64,000 nucleotides of DNA from JAGOFO01 sp964522105 (GTDB taxonomy: Bacteria > Myxococcota_A > UBA9042 > DTJE01), in contig CAZFVA010000014.1 of the NCBI GenBank assembly GCA_964522105.1, forward strand, positions 1 through 64,000, given 5' to 3'. The notes beneath the pieces were generated by a model, which saw only the letters and a list, made by a program, of their open reading frames with translations, was not told where the DNA came from and made no database searches. Shown one piece after another: positions 1 to 8,509 of this stretch; position 1 is the first letter of the stretch; the number at the start of each line of letters is the position of its first letter. The position numbers were made by a program, and so were the translations under genes.

Positions 1-362
1 AGAACCGGCAATTCGTCAGTAGTTCTGAAGTATTGGACAAATTTCTGTTCGAAAGGTTCGTCAACTGCGCTTACAGGCGAGTTTCTGACTGCGTTGATGA
101 AGGTGGCGTCCGGGTATGGGAATCCGGCGTCAATTTCCAGATCCGCATCACTGACCGCGTCATCAATTGTTTCGGCAACCGCAGTGTCGGTATCGCCCTG
201 TCCACCCTGGTCGGTCGTGTTAACGTCGTCGGCGCCCTCATCCTCTGCCACATCCGACAAGTCTTCGCCGCTGACCGTTTCGCCGCCGCATGAAATCGTG
301 GTCATGCCCGCAAATATGATCGCCAGACAGGTTACCAGTCCGATAAGTTTCTGCGCTTTCAT
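1..362 (-). CDS. Large lipoprotein, N-terminal part (cut by window edge)
   Basis: The frame opens with ATG at 362 and is still open at base 1, giving 120 residues. A GGAGGTAAT Shine-Dalgarno lies just upstream. Residues 1-25 are a lipoprotein signal peptide with lipobox TTISC (Cys25), followed by an Asp/Glu/Thr-rich spacer. The last 40 residues (YPDATFINAVRNSPVS, then EQKFVQYFRTTDELPV) closely match the same region of the lipoprotein at 2106-4880, so this is a paralogue and probably also about 900 residues long. It is divergent from the GGDEF gene at 487. The function is unknown. The paralogue suggests a surface-anchored protein with a beta-propeller-like N-terminal half. Confidence 0.8.
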   Translation of the reverse strand, partial: MKAQKLIGLVTCLAIIFAGMTTISCGGETVSGEDLSDVAEDEGADDVNTTDQGGQGDTDTAVAETIDDAVSDADLEIDAGFPYPDATFINAVRNSPVSAVDEPFEQKFVQYFRTTDELPV

Positions 363-486
363 GGATTACCTCCGTTAATGTATTGGTAATACGGAATGAT
401 AGTTGCAGTCAAAACTAATTGAACAAGCAAAGTTTTGCTATGATTCCAGGTGGGGGACGTTTCCGCATTCGATGGGGGTTAATTTT

Positions 487-1392
487 ATGCATGGCAAGCT
501 GACTTACTTCAAGAACGTGCTGGATAACCTTTACGACGGCGTCTATTTCACTGATCATGATCGCAAAATCATGTACTGGAACGGGGGTGCGGAGCGCATT
601 TCAGGCTGGACGCAGGAAGATATTGTCGGCAAAAGCTGCAAGGACAACATCCTGATTCATGTTGATGAATCCGGAAATAAGCTTTGTCTTGGCGGTTGTC
701 CGCTGTCTGCCACGCTTGAAGATGGTGAATTCCGCGAGGCTGATGTCTATCTGCATCACAAAGACGGTCATCGGGTGCCTGTCTCGGTGCGCGTTGCGCC
801 TCTTCGTGATGACGGCGGGGCGATAATCGGGGCAGTCGAGATATTTAACGAAAATTCGATGACGGTCGCCGTGCGATCGGAAAATGAACGTCTGCGCGAG
901 ATGATGCTGCTTGACCTGCTGACCGGAATTGGCAATCGTCTTCTGATCGATCGAAACCTGAACAGCTTTATCAATGAAGCTTCGCGTTATGACTGGCCTT
1001 TCGGTCTGTTGTTTATTGACATAGACAACTTCAAGACTTTCAACGATCAGTACGGTCATATCATGGGGGACAAGATTCTTTCGGTTGTCGCCAACACAAT
1101 CGCGTGTGGCGTGCGGTCATTTGATGTTACTGGTCGCTGGGGCGGGGAAGAGTTCATCATCGTTTTGAAGCATGTGGGCATCGATGAATTAACGAAGATT
1201 GCAGAAAAGCTTCGTATGCTGGTCGAGTACTCGACAGTAGCCTTTGACGATTCGTTCATTTCGGTAACGATTTCAGTCGGAGCAACCGTTTTTAAGCCGG
1301 GCGATACGCCTGAATCGTTGATTAACAGGGCCGACCAGTTGATGTATGAAAGCAAGTCAAAGGGAAAAAACTGCGTAACGGTCGGTATCTGA
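487..1392 (+). CDS. PAS-GGDEF diguanylate cyclase
   Basis: This is a soluble protein of about 300 residues. An N-terminal PAS sensor domain (about residues 5-125; DNLYDGVYFTD, GWTQEDIVGKS, then HKDGHRVPVSVR) is followed by a GGDEF domain. The active-site loop is RWGGEEF, a functional variant of GGDEF. Five residues upstream is an RxxD inhibitory-site motif (RSFD), so the enzyme should make c-di-GMP and be product-inhibited. The start is uncertain. ATG at 487 follows a G-rich stretch at a reasonable distance; ATG at 472 and TTG at 403 are in frame but have poorer context. It is divergently transcribed from the partial lipoprotein gene. No membrane segment is seen, so the PAS ligand is probably cytoplasmic. 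Confidence 0.88.
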   Translation: MHGKLTYFKNVLDNLYDGVYFTDHDRKIMYWNGGAERISGWTQEDIVGKSCKDNILIHVDESGNKLCLGGCPLSATLEDGEFREADVYLHHKDGHRVPVSVRVAPLRDDGGAIIGAVEIFNENSMTVAVRSENERLREMMLLDLLTGIGNRLLIDRNLNSFINEASRYDWPFGLLFIDIDNFKTFNDQYGHIMGDKILSVVANTIACGVRSFDVTGRWGGEEFIIVLKHVGIDELTKIAEKLRMLVEYSTVAFDDSFISVTISVGATVFKPGDTPESLINRADQLMYESKSKGKNCVTVGI

Positions 1393-1410
1393 CCTTTAAC
1401 AGCGCGTATC

Positions 1411-2064
1411 CTACCAGTCCACTTTCTTATTGACTGTTACGCCCGCCCGTTGCCAGCCTTCAGCCAGTTCACTGATCTTTTTGTTACTTTCTGTTGCAAC
1501 GGCTTCTGTGAAGACTGTGACCTTGTACTCGCGATTAAGCGCGCCGTGGATCGTAGCGTTTACGCAATAAGCCGCATCAAGACCTGCGATGACCAGACTG
1601 TCGACCTGATTTTTCTGCAGGTATGCATCCAGTTCGGGATTTGAAAATGCGTCCCCGCGAGTCTTGGTAAATGTTGGCCCGCCCGCAACCTTCTGAATTC
1701 TGCGGTCAATGGCGGTACCAGGCGCGTCAGGCTTGCCGATGCCGCCCATCACAGTGCGGATAAAGGGGCATTTAATGATGTTGGCAATGTACACGACCAG
1801 CGCCCCTTTCGCTTCCGCCCGTGAAATCAGGAAGTTGCTGGCGGCTATCAGCTTTTCGCTGTCCTTGTATGGTCTTTTTGCATCAGGTCCGGTCAAGTCT
1901 TCCTGAATATCAACGACCAGAATTGCGGTTCGAGGTTGTTTGTATTCCCCGACCTTCGGACCTTCCGTCGGCGTTGACATCCACATTACGGTGCCAGCCA
2001 GGGCAAGCAGCAGAAGCATCACGATGGACACGATGACTATGATGATTATTGATTTTCCAGACAT
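1411..2064 (-). CDS. Membrane-anchored isochorismatase-family cysteine hydrolase
   Basis: The protein has 217 residues. An N-terminal hydrophobic segment (about residues 5-28, IIIIVIVSIVMLLLLALAG) should anchor it in the inner membrane, with the enzyme domain outside. The domain carries the isochorismatase-like Asp-Lys-Cys triad: Asp in ILVVDIQEDL, Lys in FTKTRGDAF and the nucleophile in GLDAAYCVNATIHGA. The family hydrolyses amides such as nicotinamide or N-carbamoyl compounds; the substrate cannot be told from sequence. ATG at 2064 has a GGGGAAAA motif just upstream and begins the hydrophobic anchor, so I prefer it to an upstream start that would overlap the next gene. A membrane anchor is unusual for this family. 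Confidence 0.82.
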   Translation of the reverse strand: MSGKSIIIIVIVSIVMLLLLALAGTVMWMSTPTEGPKVGEYKQPRTAILVVDIQEDLTGPDAKRPYKDSEKLIAASNFLISRAEAKGALVVYIANIIKCPFIRTVMGGIGKPDAPGTAIDRRIQKVAGGPTFTKTRGDAFSNPELDAYLQKNQVDSLVIAGLDAAYCVNATIHGALNREYKVTVFTEAVATESNKKISELAEGWQRAGVTVNKKVDW

Positions 2065-2105
2065 GTGGTTTTCCCCATAATCAGTTTGATTCCTGTGCTG
2101 GTCGA

Positions 2106-4880
2106 TCAGTTGGCCGGTGGAGTGATCAGGCCGCTGTACATTGCCATGTAGTAAGGCAGCAACCATACGGTCGGGGCGTTCCACGAATTGCCCCATCCGC
2201 CGTCAGTGCAGCGATACGGGTTGCCGTTCCACCAGAACGTCCTGATTTCGTCAAACGGCGGCACTGCCTTGAACTGCGCTTTCTTGAAGCGATCCTTGGC
2301 CGGATTCATCGGGTAATCCAATCTGTGGCAGTTATTCATCAGCCAGTCGCGAAGGTCATCCGGGATTTCCCGCAGTGTCCTGCGTGCGCTTGCCGCATCC
2401 GGTTCGGCTATACCGCTCAATGCGGCGATTGCGGCCCACCAGGGATTGCGTTCCGGCTTTTCAGCGTCATACAGGAACTGGAAGCCTGTCTGCCAGTGGG
2501 CAAGGCGGTCCGGGTCAGGCTCGTAACGCAAAACGGTTGTGTATGCCAGCATCGCAAGTTCGTGGTCGGAATGATTCTGAATCGACGGGTTGGTGACCGT
2601 CAGCGTGTCCTGATTTGTGATCGCAAGACTGTAGTACTTGTGTTCGGTAACCAGGTTTTCATAGACGTCGTAAAAGAATTTGTCCCCGGTCACATGCCAT
2701 GTCGCAAGCAGCAGCGACAGCGCTTCGTTTGAATTCAGCCATCCGCCGCCATAGTATTCGCCGGCGCAGTCTTCAAGGCTGTGCCCGTTATTCACGCATG
2801 CTTCCAGTCCGTCGACCGCGATGCCGATAGTATCGGGGCCGAAGATTCCGAATGATGTTCTGGTACCGTCGAGGTCGATCAGATTCATCGCGTTATTTGC
2901 AATGTATCCGGCCACGTCAGCCATGTATGAAGCGACAAGAGCGCGTTCGGCTTCGTCCTTTGCGCAAAGATCGTAATACACCGGGAATCCGAAGAAATGT
3001 CCCGCGATTTCATCCGAACTGGTGTCGGCCTTCCACACGTACTTCTTGCCGTCAACTTCGATCGGGTTCCAGCGGGCCATGCCTTCCTTGTAACCACCCG
3101 TGCCGTCTGTCTTTCCGACCGGCTCCCGGCAGCAGACCTTCAGGTCGTAGTGGTTCATCCAGCCTTCAACGCACGGTACTGTGCATGGGGTGTCCTGCGG
3201 CAGGCAGTTAGCCAGATTGCCCGGGTTGGTGAAGTCGCCGCTGCAGCCGATGAAATCTGACTCCTGGCTGATGATGGAGCGGGCGATGAATCCGCGCGAC
3301 TTGCCTGCGGCTTCAAACGTGATCGCCGGGTAGTCAATCAGCTTGTACATGTTCTGCATGGCTTTGTGCGCGTAGTCATAATACTTTTCTTCGCCGGTCG
3401 CTGCGTAGGCGAAGCACCAGCCACCGATCATCATCTGGGTCCACAGGCCATCATTATCCTTGTCCGTCTTGAAAGTCTCGGCCATTGGCTCCCACGCCGA
3501 GCTTGCGTACGCATCGCTGGAAAAGAAGCCGTCCATGCGCCAGAAGTATGGGACCATGCTGTCAAAAATTACTTCTTTCTCGGCGAGGGTTCTTGCATCG
3601 TAATAAATGCGGCTGGCGCCGAACTGCCCGCCAAGCCACAGGCTTCCGTCCTGTCCGATCGCGATGCCGGGAAGGCGCTTGCCGACAAGTTCAAAATCCT
3701 TGGACGTGTCGTTGTAAACGATCTGGTCGGCCATCCAGCGCAGTCCGTAGAAGTATTCTTTCTGTTTAAACTGGCTTGACAGCCACGTCGCGCCCATCTC
3801 GTGACCCAGCAGGTAGCCGTCATTATTACAGGCGACCGAAATGACATGTCCGTATGGCAGTGCGCCGGCCCCTGCCGTCATTATTTTAGAAGTCTCGCCG
3901 GTGGCTACGGCAAACCCGGTTTCGGTCCCGATTGCCAGTCCTGCCGGGCATACGGCCAGGGATAAAACGTTGTTGTCGGGAATCAGTTCGCTGTCAACCG
4001 TAATGAAGTCTGATGCTCCGCTGGCGTCTCTTGCAAAAACGCCCTGAGCTGTTGCTGCAAGAACAGTAAATGTAGTTTCTGTATCTGATGCCACGGCGAC
4101 ATCACGCACTTCCACGTCGCCCAGGTCAGTATCCTTAATCAAAACCGCATCGGGTCCACCATCGGTCGTTTCTTCATCAAACGTGTACAGTCCGTTTTTG
4201 CCGCCAACAATAATGGTTGCGGTCGGGCCATAGACTGTGACCGACGTCAGTTCGTCTTCGGTGACCGCGAACTCGGTCAGCGTTGTGCCATCGAACATCT
4301 TAATTGTGTGGGGCGTTATGAAGACCATCCGTTCATCACTGAATGTGCCGGCAATATCAATAACGTTGGTTTCTTCAACCATTGCCCGGGTAAGTGCTAC
4401 CCCGCCGACCAGCGAGAAAACTGCTGCATCGCCCTGGCGGCCATAAACACCATCAGGTGTCCCGACAAATATCCATTCATCAATGGCCGTCACGACGTTG
4501 ATGTTGAGGGTCGGCAGCACGTCGGTAGTTCTGAAGAACTCGGCGAATTTCTGCCTGTAAGGCTCGTCGGGAAGGCTGACCGGCGAGTTTCTGACAGCAT
4601 TTATGTGAGCCGCGTCGGGATATTCAAACGGCATTTCAGCGTCTGACACGTCAACAACGTCAGCAGTGACTTCCTCAATAGTATCAACGGGTATGACGTC
4701 AGCATCCCCTGTGACATCCGGGTCGTTAACGTCGATGATGGTGTCATCGCCGGTGCCGGAATCATTGCCGACGTCAGTTATGTCGGTGTCGTTGTTCGGG
4801 TCGCCGCCGCAGGAAACCGCACCAATCGCGGTTATGGCGATTGCCAGACACATTGCCAAACCAGTACGTCCATTAATCAT
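2106..4880 (-). CDS. Large Cys/Asp-rich lipoprotein, propeller plus helical-barrel-like
   Basis: The protein has 924 residues. It has a lipoprotein signal with lipobox AVSC (Cys24) and then a long Asp/Val/Thr spacer (to about residue 85). Residues of roughly 110-400 consist of repeating short beta motifs resembling propeller blades (VGTPDGVYG, VGGKNGLYTF, WLGGQFGASRIYY). The C-terminal half is helical and Trp/Tyr-rich (GLWTQMMIGGWCFAYAATG, YGGGWLNSNEALSLLLATWH), reminiscent of six-hairpin (alpha/alpha) barrels. A Cys cluster (GCSGDF, CLPQDTPCTVPC, KVCC) sits between them. The start at 4880 has AAGGA nine bases upstream; an in-frame ATG at 4889 is too close to it. A paralogue begins at 362. 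The domain reading is inference; the function is unknown and may be polysaccharide or protein binding at the surface. Confidence 0.75.
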   Translation of the reverse strand: MINGRTGLAMCLAIAITAIGAVSCGGDPNNDTDITDVGNDSGTGDDTIIDVNDPDVTGDADVIPVDTIEEVTADVVDVSDAEMPFEYPDAAHINAVRNSPVSLPDEPYRQKFAEFFRTTDVLPTLNINVVTAIDEWIFVGTPDGVYGRQGDAAVFSLVGGVALTRAMVEETNVIDIAGTFSDERMVFITPHTIKMFDGTTLTEFAVTEDELTSVTVYGPTATIIVGGKNGLYTFDEETTDGGPDAVLIKDTDLGDVEVRDVAVASDTETTFTVLAATAQGVFARDASGASDFITVDSELIPDNNVLSLAVCPAGLAIGTETGFAVATGETSKIMTAGAGALPYGHVISVACNNDGYLLGHEMGATWLSSQFKQKEYFYGLRWMADQIVYNDTSKDFELVGKRLPGIAIGQDGSLWLGGQFGASRIYYDARTLAEKEVIFDSMVPYFWRMDGFFSSDAYASSAWEPMAETFKTDKDNDGLWTQMMIGGWCFAYAATGEEKYYDYAHKAMQNMYKLIDYPAITFEAAGKSRGFIARSIISQESDFIGCSGDFTNPGNLANCLPQDTPCTVPCVEGWMNHYDLKVCCREPVGKTDGTGGYKEGMARWNPIEVDGKKYVWKADTSSDEIAGHFFGFPVYYDLCAKDEAERALVASYMADVAGYIANNAMNLIDLDGTRTSFGIFGPDTIGIAVDGLEACVNNGHSLEDCAGEYYGGGWLNSNEALSLLLATWHVTGDKFFYDVYENLVTEHKYYSLAITNQDTLTVTNPSIQNHSDHELAMLAYTTVLRYEPDPDRLAHWQTGFQFLYDAEKPERNPWWAAIAALSGIAEPDAASARRTLREIPDDLRDWLMNNCHRLDYPMNPAKDRFKKAQFKAVPPFDEIRTFWWNGNPYRCTDGGWGNSWNAPTVWLLPYYMAMYSGLITPPAN

Positions 4881-4960
4881 GATGGCCATTCCTTAATTCA
4901 TCAGTTCAAAACAGGTCCAGAACCCGGATTATAAACATCAAATGCGGTTGTTGTCCGGTA

Positions 4961-5827
4961 ATGTTTGAAACCACTCTTGAATTGTTGCATCATCAGGGCA
5001 ACTCGTGTTGGACGCATTACAAGATGTTTTCCATTGATATTGATAACGATCCGGAACTTGACCGCTACGAATTTGAAAAGGTTGAAGTTTTTCCAGACGA
5101 AGTCGGAACGCTTCTGAAGTTCAAGATAGACACGACCAAGTACGAAGTCCCCGAATTCGCTGAGGTATGGGTCGGTGTCAGGGATAAGGACGGTAATTTC
5201 GTCCCCGGTCGCGAACCATTTGCGGCTGACAACGGTGACTTCACGGCTCATTCTGAACTGGAAGAGGGTGAATGGGCTGTTTACATTCCGACCGGTGCTC
5301 TCGGGCACGAAAAGGAAGGGATTTTCACTGTATTTTCGATGATCGTTTCGGAAGACCCGGATGACGAAGATTACGGCGTGGCCTGGGGCGTGGCCGGTTA
5401 TGACATCATGATTTCCAAACCCGGTGAGTGGGACATGATCGAATGGCTGCGTCCCGCAATCGATCTGTGCAGCGCGCTGGCTGAAGTTTCCGGTTTTGAC
5501 ACAGACGAAGAATTCGTTGGCCTGGCCGAGAACTTCATCGACTGGTTCGAGTTTGATGACATCCTCGAGGTCGCGGAACTGGTCGAAGCCCTGAAGAATC
5601 CTTCCACCAGCAAGCTTGCCGATGCGGCGATGGCCATTCCGCTCAGGATGCCTGAATTCGTTCCGGAAAACGTGATTGTCACGCTTCTGGCGCTGTTCGA
5701 CATTCCGTTTGATGGTACTGCCGAAAAGGAAGCCGCTTTCGTGAAGAAGGTCGCCATGCTTTACGGTATGAACGACGAGTCATGGAAAGATCTGGTCGCC
5801 ACGTTCCAGGAAGGCGAAACCGAGTAG
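4961..5827 (+). CDS. Conserved-looking acidic protein, possible TerB-like C-terminus
   Basis: The protein has 288 residues, no signal peptide and is strongly acidic. Residues of about 25-150 look like a beta-sandwich (GTLLKFKIDTTKYEV, AEVWVGVRDKDGNFV, EWAVYIPTGALG, FTVFSMIVSED). Residues of about 165-288 are all helical. The stretch LLALFDIPFDGTAEKEAAFV followed by KKVAMLYGMNDESW resembles the last helices of TerB/DnaJ-like tellurite-resistance domains. That resemblance is an inference from pattern only. ATG at 4961 has weak ribosome-binding context; ATG at 5024 (MFSIDIDNDPEL) is an alternative that would drop 21 atypical residues. It lies divergent from the lipoprotein gene at 4880 and upstream of corA with 76 bases between. 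Confidence 0.68.
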   Translation: MFETTLELLHHQGNSCWTHYKMFSIDIDNDPELDRYEFEKVEVFPDEVGTLLKFKIDTTKYEVPEFAEVWVGVRDKDGNFVPGREPFAADNGDFTAHSELEEGEWAVYIPTGALGHEKEGIFTVFSMIVSEDPDDEDYGVAWGVAGYDIMISKPGEWDMIEWLRPAIDLCSALAEVSGFDTDEEFVGLAENFIDWFEFDDILEVAELVEALKNPSTSKLADAAMAIPLRMPEFVPENVIVTLLALFDIPFDGTAEKEAAFVKKVAMLYGMNDESWKDLVATFQEGETE

Positions 5828-5903
5828 TCATCCCCTCTGCGCACGTCTGTAAACAGTGATATCATCAGCATAATTTCTGGATCAGTCTTTTTCGGAGTCT
5901 GTT

Positions 5904-7037
5904 ATGAAAATCCGTAGAAGCAAAAATGGTTCGACCACGGCGCATCCTGACTCTTCTGTGAAGCTGTCGGCCAGGAAAAGGCATAAATTGAAGACATCAG
6001 CGAAGACCGGTCTGCCTCCGGGGACTCTGGTTCACATAGGCGAGAAAAGGACTGACAGCACCCAGATTGATGTAATGGAGTTTGACGGGGACAAAGTCGT
6101 CGAGCACAGTTTTCAGGTGGCGGATGAAGTGTTCAAATTGCATCAGGCTGGTAACCCTTTATGGATAAGTGTTCATGGGTTGCATGATGTCGCTCTGATA
6201 GAAAATCTGGGCGTTCAGTTCGGCATTCATCCGCTTGTGCTGGAAGATATTGTTAATACCAGTCAGGCCCCGGTGGTTGAGTTTGCCCCGGGCTATATCT
6301 TTGTAGTTCTAAAGACCATCCAGCTTGAAGGGCCGGAAAGTGAGCCGGACATAGACCAGATAAGTCTGGTAATTGGCCCTGATTTCGTCATGACGTTTCA
6401 TGAAGATGGTGATGACATTTTTGATTCGCTGCGTGAGCGCATCCGCAACGGGCGGGGCGGCGCGTATTTTTCCAGGCCGGACTATCTTGCCTATGCCGTG
6501 ATGGATGTTGTCGTGGACAACTACTTTGTGGCCCTTGATCTTTTTGGCGACGCGATTGAATCGATCGAGGAGGCGGTGCTTGAAAGACCGAAACGGGCAC
6601 TTGCTGCGGCAATTCATGTTCGCAAGCGGCAGCTTCTTCAACTGCGCAAGTCGATCTGGCCGGTACGCGAGATCATGAACCGATTGACCCGTGAAAATCA
6701 CAAGCTGATTTCGCCCGAAACTCTGCCATTTTTAAGGGATATCAATGACCATATCATCCAGGTGATTGACATGGTCGAGATTTCGCGTGACCTGGTCTCG
6801 GGCATACTGGATATATACCTTTCAAGCATCAGTGTTCGCATGAACGAAGTTATGAAGGTCTTGACTATCATTTCTACAATCTTCATCCCGCTGACGTTTC
6901 TTGCTGGCATTTATGGGATGAATTTCAAGTACATGCCCGAGCTTGAATCACGCTGGGGCTATCCCGCAATGTGGACGGCCTGTCTTATTATTGCCGGCGT
7001 GCTGTTGATTGCTTTCAGGCGTAAGAAGTGGATCTAG
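5904..7037 (+). CDS. corA: CorA-family divalent cation transporter
   Basis: The protein has 377 residues, the usual CorA size. It has a long cytoplasmic N-terminal domain, then helical stalk sequences, and two C-terminal membrane segments. The first ends in the signature YGMN (in FLAGIYGMNFKYMPE), the Mg2+/Co2+ selectivity loop; the second is near the C-terminus (WTACLIIAGVLLIAF) and is followed by basic residues. The family forms a pentameric Mg2+ (and Co2+/Ni2+) channel in the inner membrane. An extra basic N-terminus of about 40 residues (RRSKNGSTTAH, ARKRHKLKTSAK) precedes the conserved domain. The start ATG follows a GGAG motif. It is single-gene, between a forward hypothetical gene and a reverse-strand FadL pair. 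Confidence 0.95.
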   Translation: MKIRRSKNGSTTAHPDSSVKLSARKRHKLKTSAKTGLPPGTLVHIGEKRTDSTQIDVMEFDGDKVVEHSFQVADEVFKLHQAGNPLWISVHGLHDVALIENLGVQFGIHPLVLEDIVNTSQAPVVEFAPGYIFVVLKTIQLEGPESEPDIDQISLVIGPDFVMTFHEDGDDIFDSLRERIRNGRGGAYFSRPDYLAYAVMDVVVDNYFVALDLFGDAIESIEEAVLERPKRALAAAIHVRKRQLLQLRKSIWPVREIMNRLTRENHKLISPETLPFLRDINDHIIQVIDMVEISRDLVSGILDIYLSSISVRMNEVMKVLTIISTIFIPLTFLAGIYGMNFKYMPELESRWGYPAMWTACLIIAGVLLIAFRRKKWI

Positions 7038-7084
7038 CCGTAACTGGATTCAGCAGTAAATTCGCAACTTGATTAGACAGTAAA

Positions 7085-8494
7085 TCAGATAACGGTCGGT
7101 GTGTTCTGGATGGCCTCGTCGTTGCCGGCCGGGGCTGCTTCGGTCTTCGTTTCGACGTCCGGGCTTTCGACATCTGCCGGTGATTCCAGCTCGCCGTACG
7201 TCGGGATTTTGACCTTTCCTTTCACAACATCAAAATGGTAGCCAAGGGTCAATGTGATGTCGTGAATGACGCTTTCGTACGTGCCCGGGAAGTCATTCTG
7301 GTCGTCGGCCCACGTGACGGTGCGCTTCAATGTGAAGACCGGCATGTACGCGATGTCTACAAAGAATCCTGCCCATTCGGTGCCGAAGCCGATGCACGGC
7401 ATGACACGTTCAGAATCGGGAAGCATCGGGTTCAGGTACTGTGACGACGCCGGATTCTGGTCCCACAGGAAGCCTGCGCGAACGACAAAATGGTTCTTGT
7501 AGAACTTGTACTCGCCACCAAGGCGGAGCTGCCACGCGTCTCTGTAATTCGACGTTTCGTGCAGTTCCTTGTTGCCGGCAAGGCCTTCTGACAGGTTGAA
7601 TGTCAGCTTGTCCCACGTCGACCACTGAACCCACTGCGCATCAAGTTCTATCGACAGGTTTTTTGTCGGCCAGAAGCGGATGCCCATGAATACGACATGC
7701 GGCAGATTGATGTTGGCCTTGAATTTCTGGTCCCTGAATGTGTTCGACCACGCGACCGGGATGTCCTGAAAGTCAACAGAGCCGTTGTTGGCGGAAATTT
7801 TGATGCCTGAACGATACGCGGCACCGATTCGGACCCATTCGGTCGGCTGATACATCAGGCCGATGTTTGCGCCGAAGCCCCAGGCCTCGCCGGAAAGGTT
7901 GATTGTGCTGATCGGGCTCGTGGACGCCTGGCTGAGACCGAGCGTTAACGCCTTTTTGATCTTGAAATTGCCGTACATGGCGTCGAAACCGACCGCTATC
8001 GAGAACCCCTTGAACGGTCCGAAAGAGATGTTCGGGTTGATCGTGAACGTCTGCATCGACGAGCTGATGATCTTGTGGTTTCCTTCCCAGTCTTCCGGCC
8101 AGTTGATCGCCAGACCGAAGTTTGTGAATTCTGCAACACCTACAGCCAGCCAGTCATTAATCTTGTAGGACGCGAAGAAAAACGGGACGTACTGGGGGGC
8201 TGAAGAAGCCTTTGTTACATCCCCGGTTACCGGGTTTGTGTAGGAACTGTAGGGAAGGAAAACTGTTGCACCGGCTTCAATCCAGAATCCTTTCGTGTAT
8301 GAAAGGTTAGCGGCGTTCGCGTACTGGTTCGAAGCGTCAGCGCCTGCTGCGACAGTCGCGCCGGCCTGGGCAAGGCCCGAGGCGCTCATTTCCTGAATGT
8401 AGAATCCGTTGGCCATTGCAACGGACGACATCATAACGGCAGCCGCCCCCAGGGCGACCGCGAGAATCTGAATGGTTCTGTATGTTTTCTTCAT
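7085..8494 (-). CDS. FadL/OmpP1-type outer-membrane transporter
   Basis: The protein has 469 residues. A signal peptide ends near AMA/NGF. The mature N-terminus NGFYIQEMSASGLAQAGA is the classic FadL/TodX opening that forms the plug hatch. The remainder alternates aromatic beta-strands as in the 14-stranded FadL barrel (WLAVGVAEFTNFGLAINWP, FKGFSIAVGFDAMYGNFKI, SIELDAQWVQWSTWD). The family imports long-chain fatty acids or other hydrophobic compounds across the outer membrane. A Glu/Asp-rich tail of about 50 residues follows the last strand and is atypical. It sits 15 bases downstream of the VolA-like lipoprotein gene on the same strand, with AAGGGGG before its ATG, and so is probably cotranscribed. 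Confidence 0.92.
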   Translation of the reverse strand: MKKTYRTIQILAVALGAAAVMMSSVAMANGFYIQEMSASGLAQAGATVAAGADASNQYANAANLSYTKGFWIEAGATVFLPYSSYTNPVTGDVTKASSAPQYVPFFFASYKINDWLAVGVAEFTNFGLAINWPEDWEGNHKIISSSMQTFTINPNISFGPFKGFSIAVGFDAMYGNFKIKKALTLGLSQASTSPISTINLSGEAWGFGANIGLMYQPTEWVRIGAAYRSGIKISANNGSVDFQDIPVAWSNTFRDQKFKANINLPHVVFMGIRFWPTKNLSIELDAQWVQWSTWDKLTFNLSEGLAGNKELHETSNYRDAWQLRLGGEYKFYKNHFVVRAGFLWDQNPASSQYLNPMLPDSERVMPCIGFGTEWAGFFVDIAYMPVFTLKRTVTWADDQNDFPGTYESVIHDITLTLGYHFDVVKGKVKIPTYGELESPADVESPDVETKTEAAPAGNDEAIQNTPTVI

Positions 8495-8509
8495 TCTCGT
8501 TATCCCCCT

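Noticed and set aside
403..486. TTG start at 403 for the PAS-GGDEF gene
   Set aside because: It has no ribosome-binding site, it adds residues outside the PAS domain, and ATG starts at 472/487 are better placed.
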